This document shows, in pieces, positions 1 to 8,313 of a DNA stretch of 64,000 nucleotides (positions are counted from its first letter, which is position 1; each line of letters opens with the position of its first letter). This DNA comes from Streptomyces noursei (lineage in GTDB: Bacteria; Actinomycetota; Actinomycetes; Streptomycetales; Streptomycetaceae): assembly GCF_001646665.1 (NCBI RefSeq), contig NZ_LWBU01000363.1:62001-126000 (forward strand), given 5' to 3'. The translations under genes and the position numbers were made by a program. The notes under the pieces were generated by a model. That model saw only the letters and a list, made by a program, of their open reading frames with translations, was not told the origin of the DNA and searched no databases.

Positions 1-220
1 GCCCGCTGGGGACGCGCACCTCCACCCGCCCGTCCGGGGCCACGCCCTCCGCCTTGTCCTGCGGCATCACCCGGATGGTGTCCTCCGGTGACCGCCCCTT
101 GCCGCCGACGCCGATGTCCAGACCACCGTCACTGGTGCACCCGGCCAGCCCCGCCATCAGCCCTGCGCATGCCACGGCAGCGGCGATGCCGAGCCCTGCC
201 CGCTTCAGTACGTGTCTCAC
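1..220 (-). CDS. Lipoprotein, N-terminal part (possible L,D-transpeptidase)
   Basis: The gene runs off the left edge; only the first 73 codons are here, reading leftward from a GTG at 220. The N-terminus has basic residues, a hydrophobic stretch and a lipobox (LAGC, Cys at about residue 28), followed by a Ser/Gly-rich stretch, so the product is an exported, lipid-anchored protein. The start of the mature part (EDTIRVMPQDKAEGVAPDG) resembles the N-terminus of actinobacterial lipoprotein L,D-transpeptidases with Ig-like domains. In streptomycetes I recall such a gene beside glgX. The catalytic domain lies outside the window, so the enzyme class is inference. It is divergent from glgX, with 282 bp between the two starts. 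Confidence 0.6.
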   Translation of the reverse strand, partial: MRHVLKRAGLGIAAAVACAGLMAGLAGCTSDGGLDIGVGGKGRSPEDTIRVMPQDKAEGVAPDGRVEVRVPSG

Positions 221-502
221 GATGCGACCAACGACTGCCCCCCTCCAGGGGAAACGTCAGTGCGGGTCATGTTGGGAGGCAGGCAGTCCGGGCAGAACAG
301 GTGGAGGACCATGTGCGGGGCCGCGGCAGGGACGCCGCGGCCTCGCGGCGAGTGAGCCGAAGGGGCGCGACGGTGTCGAAAGGGAGAACGCGCGCGGGGC
401 CGTGAGGAACGAGCGGCCCGAGCACGATCGACCGCCGGCACGGGCCGGCGCGCCCCGGAGGGGACCGAGCCACCACAAGAGGCAGCCGCAGGAGGCCCGC
501 AG

Positions 503-2779
503 GTGTCGAGCGCAGCCGAGCAGCAGGCAGTGCAGCGTGCGGTGGGTGACGCACTGCTGGACGGGAGTCCCGCCCCCGCCGGGGCACGGCGCCACGGGCC
601 GGGCGGCCTCCCCCGGAATCCCGACGCGCCCTCCCCGCCCGTGTGGCCGGGCGCGCCCACGCCGCTGGGCGCCCGTTTCCGCGCCGGGCCCGGCGGGGCG
701 ACGGGGACGAACTTCGCGCTCTGGGCGGGCGGGGCGGAGGCGGTGGAGCTGTGCCTGTTCGACGAGGGGGGCGCCGAGACCCGGCTTCCGCTGACCGAGC
801 TGACCCATGAGATCTGGCACGGTTTCGTGCCCGGCGTACGCCCGGGGCAGCGGTACGGCTACCGGGTGCACGGCCGCTGGGACCCGTGGACCGGCGCCCG
901 CTGGAACCCGGCCAAGCTGCTCCTCGACCCGTACGCGCGGGCGGTCGACGGCGACTTCTCGCTGCCGCCCGAGGTGTACGGCCACGTGCGGGACTGGCCC
1001 GAGCAGCACGTCGCCGACACCGTCCGGGACACCCGCGACTCGGCCCCGTACGTCCCGAAGGGGGTCGTCGTCCACGACGACGACGACTGGTCCGACGACC
1101 GGCGGCCCAAGACCCCGTGGGCGGACTCCGTCATCTACGAGGTCCACGTCCGCGGCTTCACCCGGCGCCACCCGGGCATCCCCGAGGAGCTGCGCGGCAC
1201 CTACGCGGGCCTCGCGCACCCCGCCGCGATCGAGCACCTGGTGTCGCTGGGGGTGACGGCGGTCGAGCTGCTGCCGGTGCACCAGTTCGCGCACGAGGAC
1301 CACCTGCTGCGGCGGGGCCTGAGGAACTACTGGGGCTACAACTCCATCGGCTACTTCGCGCCGCACGCCGCCTACAGCGCGTCGGGCACGACCGGGCAGC
1401 AGGTCGGCGAGTTCAAGCGGATGGTGAAGGCGCTGCACGCGGCCGGCATCGAGGTCGTCCTGGACGTGGTCTACAACCACACCGCCGAGGCGAGCGAGCT
1501 GGGTCCCATGCTGTCGCTGCGGGGCATCGACAACCGCGGCTACTACCGGCTGGCTGCGGACGCGCGCCGGTACGCCGACTACACCGGCTGCGGCAACACC
1601 CTGCACGTCGTCCAGCCGCACGTGCTGCGGCTGATCACCGACTCGCTGCGCTACTGGGTGACGGAGATGGGCGTCGACGGCTTCCGCTTCGACCTGGCGG
1701 CGGCGCTCGCCCGCTCGATGCACGACGTCGACATGCTGTCGCCGTTCCTCGCGACGATCGCCCAGGACCCGGTGCTGCGGCGGGTGAAGCTGATCGCCGA
1801 GCCGTGGGACGTCGGGAACGGCGGCTACCAGGTGGGCGCGTTCCCGCCGCTGTGGACCGAGTGGAACGACCGCTACCGGGACGCCGTCCGCGACTTCTGG
1901 CGCGGTGCCCTGCCCGATGTGCGCGACCTCGGGTACCGGCTGTCCGGGTCGAGCGACCTGTACGCGTGGGGCGGCCGGCGCCCGTACGCCTCCGTCAACT
2001 TCATCACCGCGCACGACGGGTTCACGCTGCGCGACCTGGTGTCGTACGAGCACAAGCACAACGAGGCGAACGGCGAGGGCAACCGGGACGGCACGAACGA
2101 CAACCGGTCGTGGAACTGCGGCGCCGAGGGCGAGACGGACGACCCGGAGGTGAACGCGCTGCGCCGGCGGCAGGTGCGCAACCTGCTGACCACGCTGCTG
2201 CTGTCCACGGGCGTGCCGATGCTCGTGGCGGGCGACGAGATGGGCCGCACCCAGGGCGGCAACAACAACGCGTACTGCCAGGACAACGAGCTGGGCTGGG
2301 TCGACTGGTCGCTGCCCCGGCGCCCCGGCCCCAAGGGCCTGCTCGAGCTGACCCGCCGGCTGCTGGCGCTGCGCCACGCCCACCCGGTGCTGCGCCGGCG
2401 GGCGTTCTTCTCCGGCCGTCCGCAGGGCGCGGACGGGCTGCGGGACCTGGCGTGGTTCACGGCCGCGGGCGCGGAGATGACGGAGGGCGACTGGTACGCC
2501 CGGACGGCGACGATCGGGATGTACCTGTCCGGGCGGGACATCCCGGGGCGGGACGCGCGCGGGGAACCCGTCACGGACGAAAGCTTCCTGGCGGTCCTGC
2601 ACGCGGGCGCCGAGCCGGTGGACTTCCGGCTGCCGGGGCCGCCGTGGGCGGAGGAGTACGAGCTGGAGGTGGACACCGCGCGGGAGGACCAGACCCGCGC
2701 CCCGGGCACGGTGCACCCGGGCGGGGAGGTGGTGACGGTGCCGGCGAGGTCGGTGCTGCTGTGGCGGGTGCGGAGCTAG
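503..2779 (+). CDS. glgX: Glycogen debranching enzyme GlgX
   Basis: A GH13 isoamylase-type enzyme of 758 aa that cleaves alpha-1,6 branches of (phosphorylase-trimmed) glycogen in the cytoplasm. A GTG start at 503 follows GGAGG at 491. Residues 1-50 are a Pro/Ala-rich extension. An N-terminal CBM48-like domain follows (GTNFALWAGGAEAVELCLFD), then the catalytic barrel with region I DVVYNH, nucleophile D397 in GFRFDLA, acid/base E433 in IAEPWD and D505 in TAHDG. Length and motifs are typical of full-length GlgX. The partner genes glgP (13.9 kb) and glgB/glgE (25-33 kb) lie in the same window, supporting a glycogen-turnover role. It is monocistronic and convergent with the response regulator at 2817. 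Confidence 0.95.
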   Translation: MSSAAEQQAVQRAVGDALLDGSPAPAGARRHGPGGLPRNPDAPSPPVWPGAPTPLGARFRAGPGGATGTNFALWAGGAEAVELCLFDEGGAETRLPLTELTHEIWHGFVPGVRPGQRYGYRVHGRWDPWTGARWNPAKLLLDPYARAVDGDFSLPPEVYGHVRDWPEQHVADTVRDTRDSAPYVPKGVVVHDDDDWSDDRRPKTPWADSVIYEVHVRGFTRRHPGIPEELRGTYAGLAHPAAIEHLVSLGVTAVELLPVHQFAHEDHLLRRGLRNYWGYNSIGYFAPHAAYSASGTTGQQVGEFKRMVKALHAAGIEVVLDVVYNHTAEASELGPMLSLRGIDNRGYYRLAADARRYADYTGCGNTLHVVQPHVLRLITDSLRYWVTEMGVDGFRFDLAAALARSMHDVDMLSPFLATIAQDPVLRRVKLIAEPWDVGNGGYQVGAFPPLWTEWNDRYRDAVRDFWRGALPDVRDLGYRLSGSSDLYAWGGRRPYASVNFITAHDGFTLRDLVSYEHKHNEANGEGNRDGTNDNRSWNCGAEGETDDPEVNALRRRQVRNLLTTLLLSTGVPMLVAGDEMGRTQGGNNNAYCQDNELGWVDWSLPRRPGPKGLLELTRRLLALRHAHPVLRRRAFFSGRPQGADGLRDLAWFTAAGAEMTEGDWYARTATIGMYLSGRDIPGRDARGEPVTDESFLAVLHAGAEPVDFRLPGPPWAEEYELEVDTAREDQTRAPGTVHPGGEVVTVPARSVLLWRVRS

Positions 2780-2816
2780 GCACGCAGGCGGGGCGGCGGG
2801 GCGCCGGGGGGAGGGT

Positions 2817-3476
2817 CTACGGGGCGGGCTGCGCGCGGCCGAGGATCCCCCGCTCGTACCCGGCGGCCACCGCGGCGGCCCGGTCGCCCACGCCGAGTTT
2901 GGCGAACACGTGGGTGAGGTGGGTCTTGACGGTCGCCTCGCTGATGAACAGCTCGGCCGCGATCCTCCGGTTGGAGGTGCCCCGGGCGACGAGCCGCAGC
3001 ACCTCCCGCTCACGGGCGGAGAGCGTCTCGCCACCCGGCGCGGACGGGGAGCGCACGGCGGAGACCAGCCGGGTCGCGACGGCGGGCGACAGGACGGTAC
3101 GGCCGTCCGCGGCGGCCCGTACGGCGGTGAACAGCTCCTCGCGCGGGGCGTCCTTCAGGAGGTAGCCCGTCGCACCCGCCTCGATGGCCGGGAGGGTGTC
3201 GGAGTCCGTGTCGTACGTGGTGAGGACGAGCACCTTGGCGCGGGCGCCGCGCCGGGTCAGCTCGCGGATCGCGTCCACCCCGCCGCCGTCCGGCATGCGC
3301 AGGTCCATCAGGACCACGTCGGGGTCCAGGCGCATCGCGCGCTCGACGCCCTCGGTGCCGCCGGACGCCTCGCCCAGCACCTCGAAGCCGGGCTCGGTGG
3401 CGAACATGCCGCGCAGGCCGTCGCGCACGACGGGGTGGTCGTCGACGATCAGCAGGGTGATGGTGTGGTCAGCCAT
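2817..3476 (-). CDS. NarL/LuxR-family response regulator
   Basis: 219 aa. A receiver domain (residues about 5-120; phospho-acceptor D58 in VLMDLRMPDG, acidic pair DD12-13) is joined to a C-terminal LuxR-type helix-turn-helix (residues about 150-212; LSAREREVLRLVARGTSNR). It should bind DNA when phosphorylated by the histidine kinase encoded just upstream. Its ATG overlaps the last 8 bp of the kinase gene, so the two are translationally coupled. It is the last gene of a four-gene leftward operon with an ABC-2 transporter, so the transporter is the likely target. The signal is unknown. Confidence 0.92.
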   Translation of the reverse strand: MADHTITLLIVDDHPVVRDGLRGMFATEPGFEVLGEASGGTEGVERAMRLDPDVVLMDLRMPDGGGVDAIRELTRRGARAKVLVLTTYDTDSDTLPAIEAGATGYLLKDAPREELFTAVRAAADGRTVLSPAVATRLVSAVRSPSAPGGETLSAREREVLRLVARGTSNRRIAAELFISEATVKTHLTHVFAKLGVGDRAAAVAAGYERGILGRAQPAP

Positions 3477-4704
3477 GGGGCACCAACGGTACGCGGGCCG
3501 ACACCGCCGTACCGCCGCCCGGTTCGGACTCGACGCACAGGGTGCCGGCGAGCCGGGCGGCGCGGGCCCGCATGCCGTCCAGGCCGAAGCCGCCGGTGCG
3601 GGAGCGGGGCGGCACGGCGGCGGGCTCGAACCCGCGGCCGTCGTCGCGCACGTCCAGGGTGATCTCGTCGCCCATGTAGGAGAGGGTGACGCCGGTCCGG
3701 GACGCCCCGGCGTGCCGGGCGGTGTTGGCGAGCGCCTCCTCGGCTATGCGGAGCAGGGTGGCGGCCACCTCGTCGTGCAGGGGCTCCTCGGTGCCGGTGA
3801 CGGTGAGGCGGGCGGCCACGCCGGTGCGTTCGGACCAGTCGGTGACGGTCCGGTGCAGCGCGTCGGGCAGCGTGGCGTGTTCCAGGGCGGCGGGGGCGAG
3901 GCCGTGCACGGACCGGCGGGCCTCGCCGAGGCTGTGCCGGGCCAGTGCGGTGGCGCGCTCCAGGTGCTCGCGCGCGACGCGCGGGTCCGGGGCCGCGGTG
4001 ACCGCCTGGAGCTGGGCGACGATGCCGGCCAGGCCCTGGGCCAGGGTGTCGTGGATCTCGGCGGCCAGCCGGCGGCGCTCGTCGGCCACTCCCGCCTCGC
4101 GGGCCTGGACGAGCAGCTGGGCGTGGAGGCCCTCGTTCTCGGCGAGGGCCTGCTCCAGACGGGCGTTGGCCCGCTCCAGGGCGGCGATGGTGGCGGCGCG
4201 CTCCGCGGTGCGCTCGGCCTCCTTGTCGCCGAGGTGGGCGAAGACGAGGGCGAGGCAGACGTTGAGGACCAGCAGGGCGGCGAACAGCGCCCACTGGAGC
4301 GCGGAGGCCGGCGGCAGGCCCCCGGACTGGGAACCGGCCATGGTGACGGCGGTGGCGAGCAGTCCGAGGCGGGCCCGGCGGGCGGGCAGCAGCCGGCCCG
4401 CGTCGAAGTAGCCGATGACGGCGTAGATGGCGAACAGCGGGTTGAGCCAGGTCAGTACGGCGGCGAGCACGGTCCGCACGGCGAAGTGCACCTGCCCGCC
4501 CACCGGGTGACCGGGAGCCGGCGCGCCCCGCCACGCCTGGAGGGCGAGGACGGCCAGGACGAGCGCCCCGGCCGCGTACACCTCGGTGCGGGTCATGAAG
4601 AACTCCGCCGTCACCGCCCCGATGGCGGTGGCCAGGGCCAGCAGGCCGTAGGGGCCCCAGCGGAAGAACCGCTCCCAGCGCTCCTCGACGGTCGTCGGTG
4701 TCAT
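3469..4704 (-). CDS. Sensor histidine kinase, HisKA_3 type
   Basis: 411 aa with about five hydrophobic segments in residues 17-155, then a coiled segment (residues about 160-210), a HisKA_3 dimerisation box with phospho-accepting H218 (AAEIHDTLAQG) and a HATPase_c domain (RIAEEALANTARHA N-box, DDGRGF, GGFGLDGM). This is the NarX/DesK-like class that pairs with LuxR-type regulators, here the overlapping gene at 2817-3476. The ATG at 4704 was chosen because the reading frame extends far upstream only through the permease gene on the same strand. The start lies 20 bp after the permease stop. The sensor lacks an obvious extracytoplasmic domain, so it may sense the membrane or the transporter. Confidence 0.9.
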   Translation of the reverse strand: MTPTTVEERWERFFRWGPYGLLALATAIGAVTAEFFMTRTEVYAAGALVLAVLALQAWRGAPAPGHPVGGQVHFAVRTVLAAVLTWLNPLFAIYAVIGYFDAGRLLPARRARLGLLATAVTMAGSQSGGLPPASALQWALFAALLVLNVCLALVFAHLGDKEAERTAERAATIAALERANARLEQALAENEGLHAQLLVQAREAGVADERRRLAAEIHDTLAQGLAGIVAQLQAVTAAPDPRVAREHLERATALARHSLGEARRSVHGLAPAALEHATLPDALHRTVTDWSERTGVAARLTVTGTEEPLHDEVAATLLRIAEEALANTARHAGASRTGVTLSYMGDEITLDVRDDGRGFEPAAVPPRSRTGGFGLDGMRARAARLAGTLCVESEPGGGTAVSARVPLVPHG

Positions 4705-4724
4705 GGGACCAGTCTCCCGGTGGC

Positions 4725-5459
4725 TCACTCCCAGCGGAACCAGCGGGCCGCCGCCCATGTCAGCAGCGCGGTCCACAGGGCCATGACGCCCAGGTGCGTC
4801 CAGCCGGGCCAGCCGCCCGCCGCCGCGTCGCCCAGCGCCTCGGAGGCCGCGCCGAAGGGGGTGAGGTGGACGATGCCGCGCAGGGTGTCCGGCATGGCCT
4901 GCACGGGGACCCAGACGCCGGCGGTGAACATGGTGGGGAAGAAGACCGCCGAGCCGACGGCCGTGGCGATCTTCTGGGTGCGGGAGACCGCGCAGACCGC
5001 CGCGCCGAGGGCGAGGGCGCCCGCGACGGCGAGCAGCAGCGCCAGGACGTACCCGGCGGGCTGCCCGGGGAGGCGGACGCCGAACGCGGCCCGGCCGACC
5101 GTGACGACCAGGGCGGCCGACACCAGCGCCACGGCCGCGTGGACGAGCAGCTGGGCGGTGAGGAGGGCGGAGGGGCGCACGGGGGTGGTGCGCATGCGGC
5201 GCAGGATGCCGCGCTCCCGGTAGCCGGTGAGGACCGGGGGCATGGCCTGGAGCCCGGCCATGATCAGGGCGAAGAGGACGGAGACGGGGACGTACAGGTC
5301 GACGACCCGCAGCCCGCCGAGGTCGTCGGACGCCTTCCGGAAGGAGGGGATGAGGCCGAGGACCACCAGGAGGAGGGTCGGGGAGACGGTCACCCAGAAC
5401 ACGGATCCGGGTTCGCGGGCGAAGAGGCGCGCCTCGGTCTTCAGGACGGTGGTGTTCAT
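4725..5459 (-). CDS. ABC-2 type transporter permease
   Basis: 244 aa with about six predicted membrane spans in the order expected for ABC-2 (DrrB-like) permeases: a first span around residues 20-42, then spans between residues 53 and 240. The conserved coupling-helix area reads YRERGILRRMRTTPV, typical of drug/antibiotic exporters. Its ATG overlaps the stop of the ATPase gene by ATGA, so ATPase and permease are made together. Substrate unknown; lipids, antibiotics or cell-envelope precursors are usual for this family. The downstream two-component system probably controls it. Confidence 0.9.
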   Translation of the reverse strand: MNTTVLKTEARLFAREPGSVFWVTVSPTLLLVVLGLIPSFRKASDDLGGLRVVDLYVPVSVLFALIMAGLQAMPPVLTGYRERGILRRMRTTPVRPSALLTAQLLVHAAVALVSAALVVTVGRAAFGVRLPGQPAGYVLALLLAVAGALALGAAVCAVSRTQKIATAVGSAVFFPTMFTAGVWVPVQAMPDTLRGIVHLTPFGAASEALGDAAAGGWPGWTHLGVMALWTALLTWAAARWFRWE

Positions 5460-6376
5460 CGGTCGGCTCCCGTGGTGAGGTCGAGGAAGGCGTCGTCCAG
5501 GGTGGCTTCGGCGACGCGGAGCTGGTGGGCGGTGACCCGGTGGCGGGCGAGCAGCGAGACGACCGCCTCGACGGTGTCGTCGGTGCCCTCGACGACGACC
5601 CGGCCGTCCTCCTGCGTCCGTACGGAGGCGGCGCCGGGGAGCGCGGCAAGTTCGCGGTCGTCGAGCGGGGCGGAGGGGGTGAAGGAGACGACGGTGGAGA
5701 CCGTGGCGCGGCGGATGAGGCCGGCGGGGGTGTCGAGTGCGGCGACCCGTCCGCCGTCGATGACGGCGATCCGGTCGCAGAGCCGCTGGGCCTCCTCCAT
5801 GAAGTGCGTGACCAGCAGGACGGTGACGCCGCGGGCGCGCACGTCCTCGATCAGCGCCCAGGTCTCGCGGCGGGCCCGGGGGTCGAGGCCGGTGGTCAGC
5901 TCGTCCAGGACGACGGCCCTCGGGTCGCCGACGAGGGCGAGCGCGATGGACAGCCGCTGCTTCTGGCCGCCGGAGAGCTTGGCGAAGCGGACGGCGAGGT
6001 GGTCGGTGAGGCCGAGCCGTTCGGCGAGGGGGCGCCAGTCGGCGGGGCGGGTGTGGAAGGAGGCGTACAGCTCCAGTGCCTCGCGGACGGTGATCTTCGG
6101 CTGGAGCTCGCTCTCCTGGAGCTGGGCGCCGAGGAGGCGGGTGACCTCGCGGTGGTCGGCCACCGGGTCGAGTCCGGCGACCCGCACGGTGCCGGCGTCC
6201 GGGGTCCTGAGGCCCTCGACGCACTCGACGGTGGTGGTCTTGCCCGCCCCGTTGGGCCCGAGGATGCCGAAGATCTCGCCCTCCGCGACCGCGAAGGACA
6301 CGTCCGCGACGGCGACCCTGCCGCCGTAGGCCTTGCGCAGCCCGTTCACTGTGATCATTCCGGTGGTCGTCGACAT
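5456..6376 (-). CDS. ABC transporter ATP-binding protein (DrrA-like)
   Basis: 306 aa. Walker A GPNGAGKTT (residues about 36-44), signature LSGGQKQRL, Walker B VVLDELTTGLDP and a switch-His segment (LLVTHF) are all intact, and the C-terminal extension of about 80 residues is typical of DrrA/CcmA-type subunits. It energises the ABC-2 permease encoded next. The ATG at 6376 gives the usual start (MSTTTGMITVNG); longer forms would reach into the region of the divergent exporter genes. It is the first gene of the leftward operon, with 152 bp to the divergent gene at 6529, which must hold both promoters. Confidence 0.92.
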   Translation of the reverse strand: MSTTTGMITVNGLRKAYGGRVAVADVSFAVAEGEIFGILGPNGAGKTTTVECVEGLRTPDAGTVRVAGLDPVADHREVTRLLGAQLQESELQPKITVREALELYASFHTRPADWRPLAERLGLTDHLAVRFAKLSGGQKQRLSIALALVGDPRAVVLDELTTGLDPRARRETWALIEDVRARGVTVLLVTHFMEEAQRLCDRIAVIDGGRVAALDTPAGLIRRATVSTVVSFTPSAPLDDRELAALPGAASVRTQEDGRVVVEGTDDTVEAVVSLLARHRVTAHQLRVAEATLDDAFLDLTTGADR

Positions 6377-6528
6377 GTGACGAGCATGCTGGCGGGGGCT
6401 CCTCCGGCACATCGGCCGTCCCGCTGGGGAGGGCATCGGCCGATCGGTTGATGCGGGGGTACGACCGTTGACGAGCTTCCGGAAAAGCACGTGAGCGATG
6501 TCAGTGCCGAACCGTAGGCTCGCTCCTG

Positions 6529-8313
6529 ATGCCGAAAGAGGATGCAACGACCAAGGACCGCTCCACCGTTCGCACGCTGCTGCGGCTGTGGCCGTACGTC
6601 CGCCCGGTGCGGGCGCGGATCGGGACGGCGGCGTGCGTGGCCGTCGTGGCGTCGTGTCTGGGCCTGGTCATCCCGATCGTCCTGAAGTGGATCGTGGACG
6701 GACCGGTGGCCGGGCGGGAGCCGGGCGGGGTGTGGTTCGGGGCGCTGGTGGTGCTGGCGCTGGGGATCGCGGAGGCGGTGCTGTTCGGGCTGCGGAGGTG
6801 GCTGGTGGCCCGCCCGCTGGCGGGGGTGGAGGCCGCGATGCGCGCCGACCTGTACCGGCACCTGCAGCGCCTGCCGATCGCGTTCCACGACCGGTGGGCG
6901 TCGGGGCAGTTGCTGTCACGGGCGACGACGGACCTGTCGTTGATCCGGATGTTCCTGGCGTTCCCGATGACGTTCCTGTTCGTCAACGGCGTGACGGTGC
7001 TGGTGGGCTGCGGTGTGCTGCTGGTGCAGGACTGGACGCTGGGGCTGATCCTGCTGGTGCCGGTGGTGCCCCTGATCGTGGTCTGCTCCCTGTTCGAGAC
7101 GCGCTACTCGCTGGTCGCGCGTCGCGCCCAGGACCAGGTGGGCGATCTGACGACGGTCGTCGAGGAGAGCGTCCTCGGCATCCGGATCATCAAGGGGTTC
7201 GGCCGTCATCGCAGCCAGGCGGAGGCGTTCGGCGCGCTCGCCGAGCGGCTGCGGGGCACGGAGCTCGGCAAGGCGCGGCTGCTGGCGGGCATCTGGGCGG
7301 TCATCACCATCGTGCCGGAACTGGCCATCGGGGCGGCGCTGGTGCTGGGCACGGTCCAGGTGGCGGACGGCGCGCTGTCCGCCGGGACGCTGGTGGCGTT
7401 CCTGTCGACGGCGCTGGCGCTGCGGTGGCCGGTCGAGTCGATCGGGTTCCTGCTGGCGATGAGCCAGGAGGCGGCGACGTCGGTGGAGCGGTTCTTCGAG
7501 GTGATGGACGAGGCGGAGGAGGACCCGGGCGGGCACCGCGGTACGCCGGCGGAGTCGTCGGGCGGGCTGCGCTTCGAGGGCGTGACGTTCCGCTACCCGG
7601 ACGCGCCGGACGACGCGCCGCCGGTGCTGGACGGGGTCGACCTGGTCGTGCGCCCCGGCGAGACGATGGCGCTGGTCGGTGCCACCGGCTCGGGCAAGAC
7701 GACGCTGACGGCGCTGGTGCCGCGGCTGCACGAGGTGACGGGCGGGCGGATCCTGCTGGACGGGGTCGACGTGGCGGACATGCCCCGGGAGCGCCTGCGG
7801 GAGCTGGTGTCGGTGGCGTTCGAGGAGCCCACGCTGTTCTCGGCGAGCGTCGGGGAGAACGTGCTCATGGGCGCCGGTCCCGCCGGCGCGGGCGAGCCCG
7901 AGCTGCGGCGCGCTCTGGAGGTGGCCCAGGCGGGGTTCGTGCGGCGGCTGCCGCAGGGGGACGCCACCCAGGTCGGCGAGCAGGGGCTGAGTCTGTCGGG
8001 CGGTCAGCGCCAGCGGCTCGCCCTGGCGCGGGCGGTGGTGGGCCGCCCCCGGTTCCTGGTGCTGGACGACCCGCTGTCGGCGCTGGACGTCCACACCGAG
8101 GCGCTGGTCGAGGCCGCGCTGCGGGACGTCCTGCGGGACACCACCGCCCTGGTGGTGGCGCACCGCCCGTCCACGGTCATGCTGGCCGACCGCGTGGCCC
8201 TCCTCTCGGCGGGCCGCATCACGGCGGTCGGCACCCACCAGGAACTGCTGCGGGACAGCGCGGAGTACGCGTGGCTCATGTCGGGAGCCGGAACGACGGG
8301 TGGTGCGCGATGA
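6529..8313 (+). CDS. ABC exporter half-transporter, subunit A (degenerate catalytic site)
   Basis: 594 aa. A type IV (ABC_membrane) transmembrane domain (residues about 20-310, six spans) is fused to a nucleotide-binding domain. Walker A GATGSGKTT and a perfect signature (LSLSGGQRQR) are present, but Walker B reads LVLDDPLSALD, with Asp where the catalytic Glu normally stands. Its partner downstream has the reverse pattern, so the two should form a heterodimer with one active and one degenerate ATP site, like TM287/288 or BmrCD. Stop and next start overlap as ATGA. Probable exporter of drugs or lipids; substrate unknown. Confidence 0.92.
   Translation: MPKEDATTKDRSTVRTLLRLWPYVRPVRARIGTAACVAVVASCLGLVIPIVLKWIVDGPVAGREPGGVWFGALVVLALGIAEAVLFGLRRWLVARPLAGVEAAMRADLYRHLQRLPIAFHDRWASGQLLSRATTDLSLIRMFLAFPMTFLFVNGVTVLVGCGVLLVQDWTLGLILLVPVVPLIVVCSLFETRYSLVARRAQDQVGDLTTVVEESVLGIRIIKGFGRHRSQAEAFGALAERLRGTELGKARLLAGIWAVITIVPELAIGAALVLGTVQVADGALSAGTLVAFLSTALALRWPVESIGFLLAMSQEAATSVERFFEVMDEAEEDPGGHRGTPAESSGGLRFEGVTFRYPDAPDDAPPVLDGVDLVVRPGETMALVGATGSGKTTLTALVPRLHEVTGGRILLDGVDVADMPRERLRELVSVAFEEPTLFSASVGENVLMGAGPAGAGEPELRRALEVAQAGFVRRLPQGDATQVGEQGLSLSGGQRQRLALARAVVGRPRFLVLDDPLSALDVHTEALVEAALRDVLRDTTALVVAHRPSTVMLADRVALLSAGRITAVGTHQELLRDSAEYAWLMSGAGTTGGAR

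Noticed and set aside
257..3034. A 925-codon open frame on the minus strand opposite glgX
   Set aside because: It is the antisense shadow of glgX and the response regulator: the real frames have clear GH13 and receiver motifs, and the long frame has only Arg/Pro/His-rich composition expected from reversed GC-rich codons.
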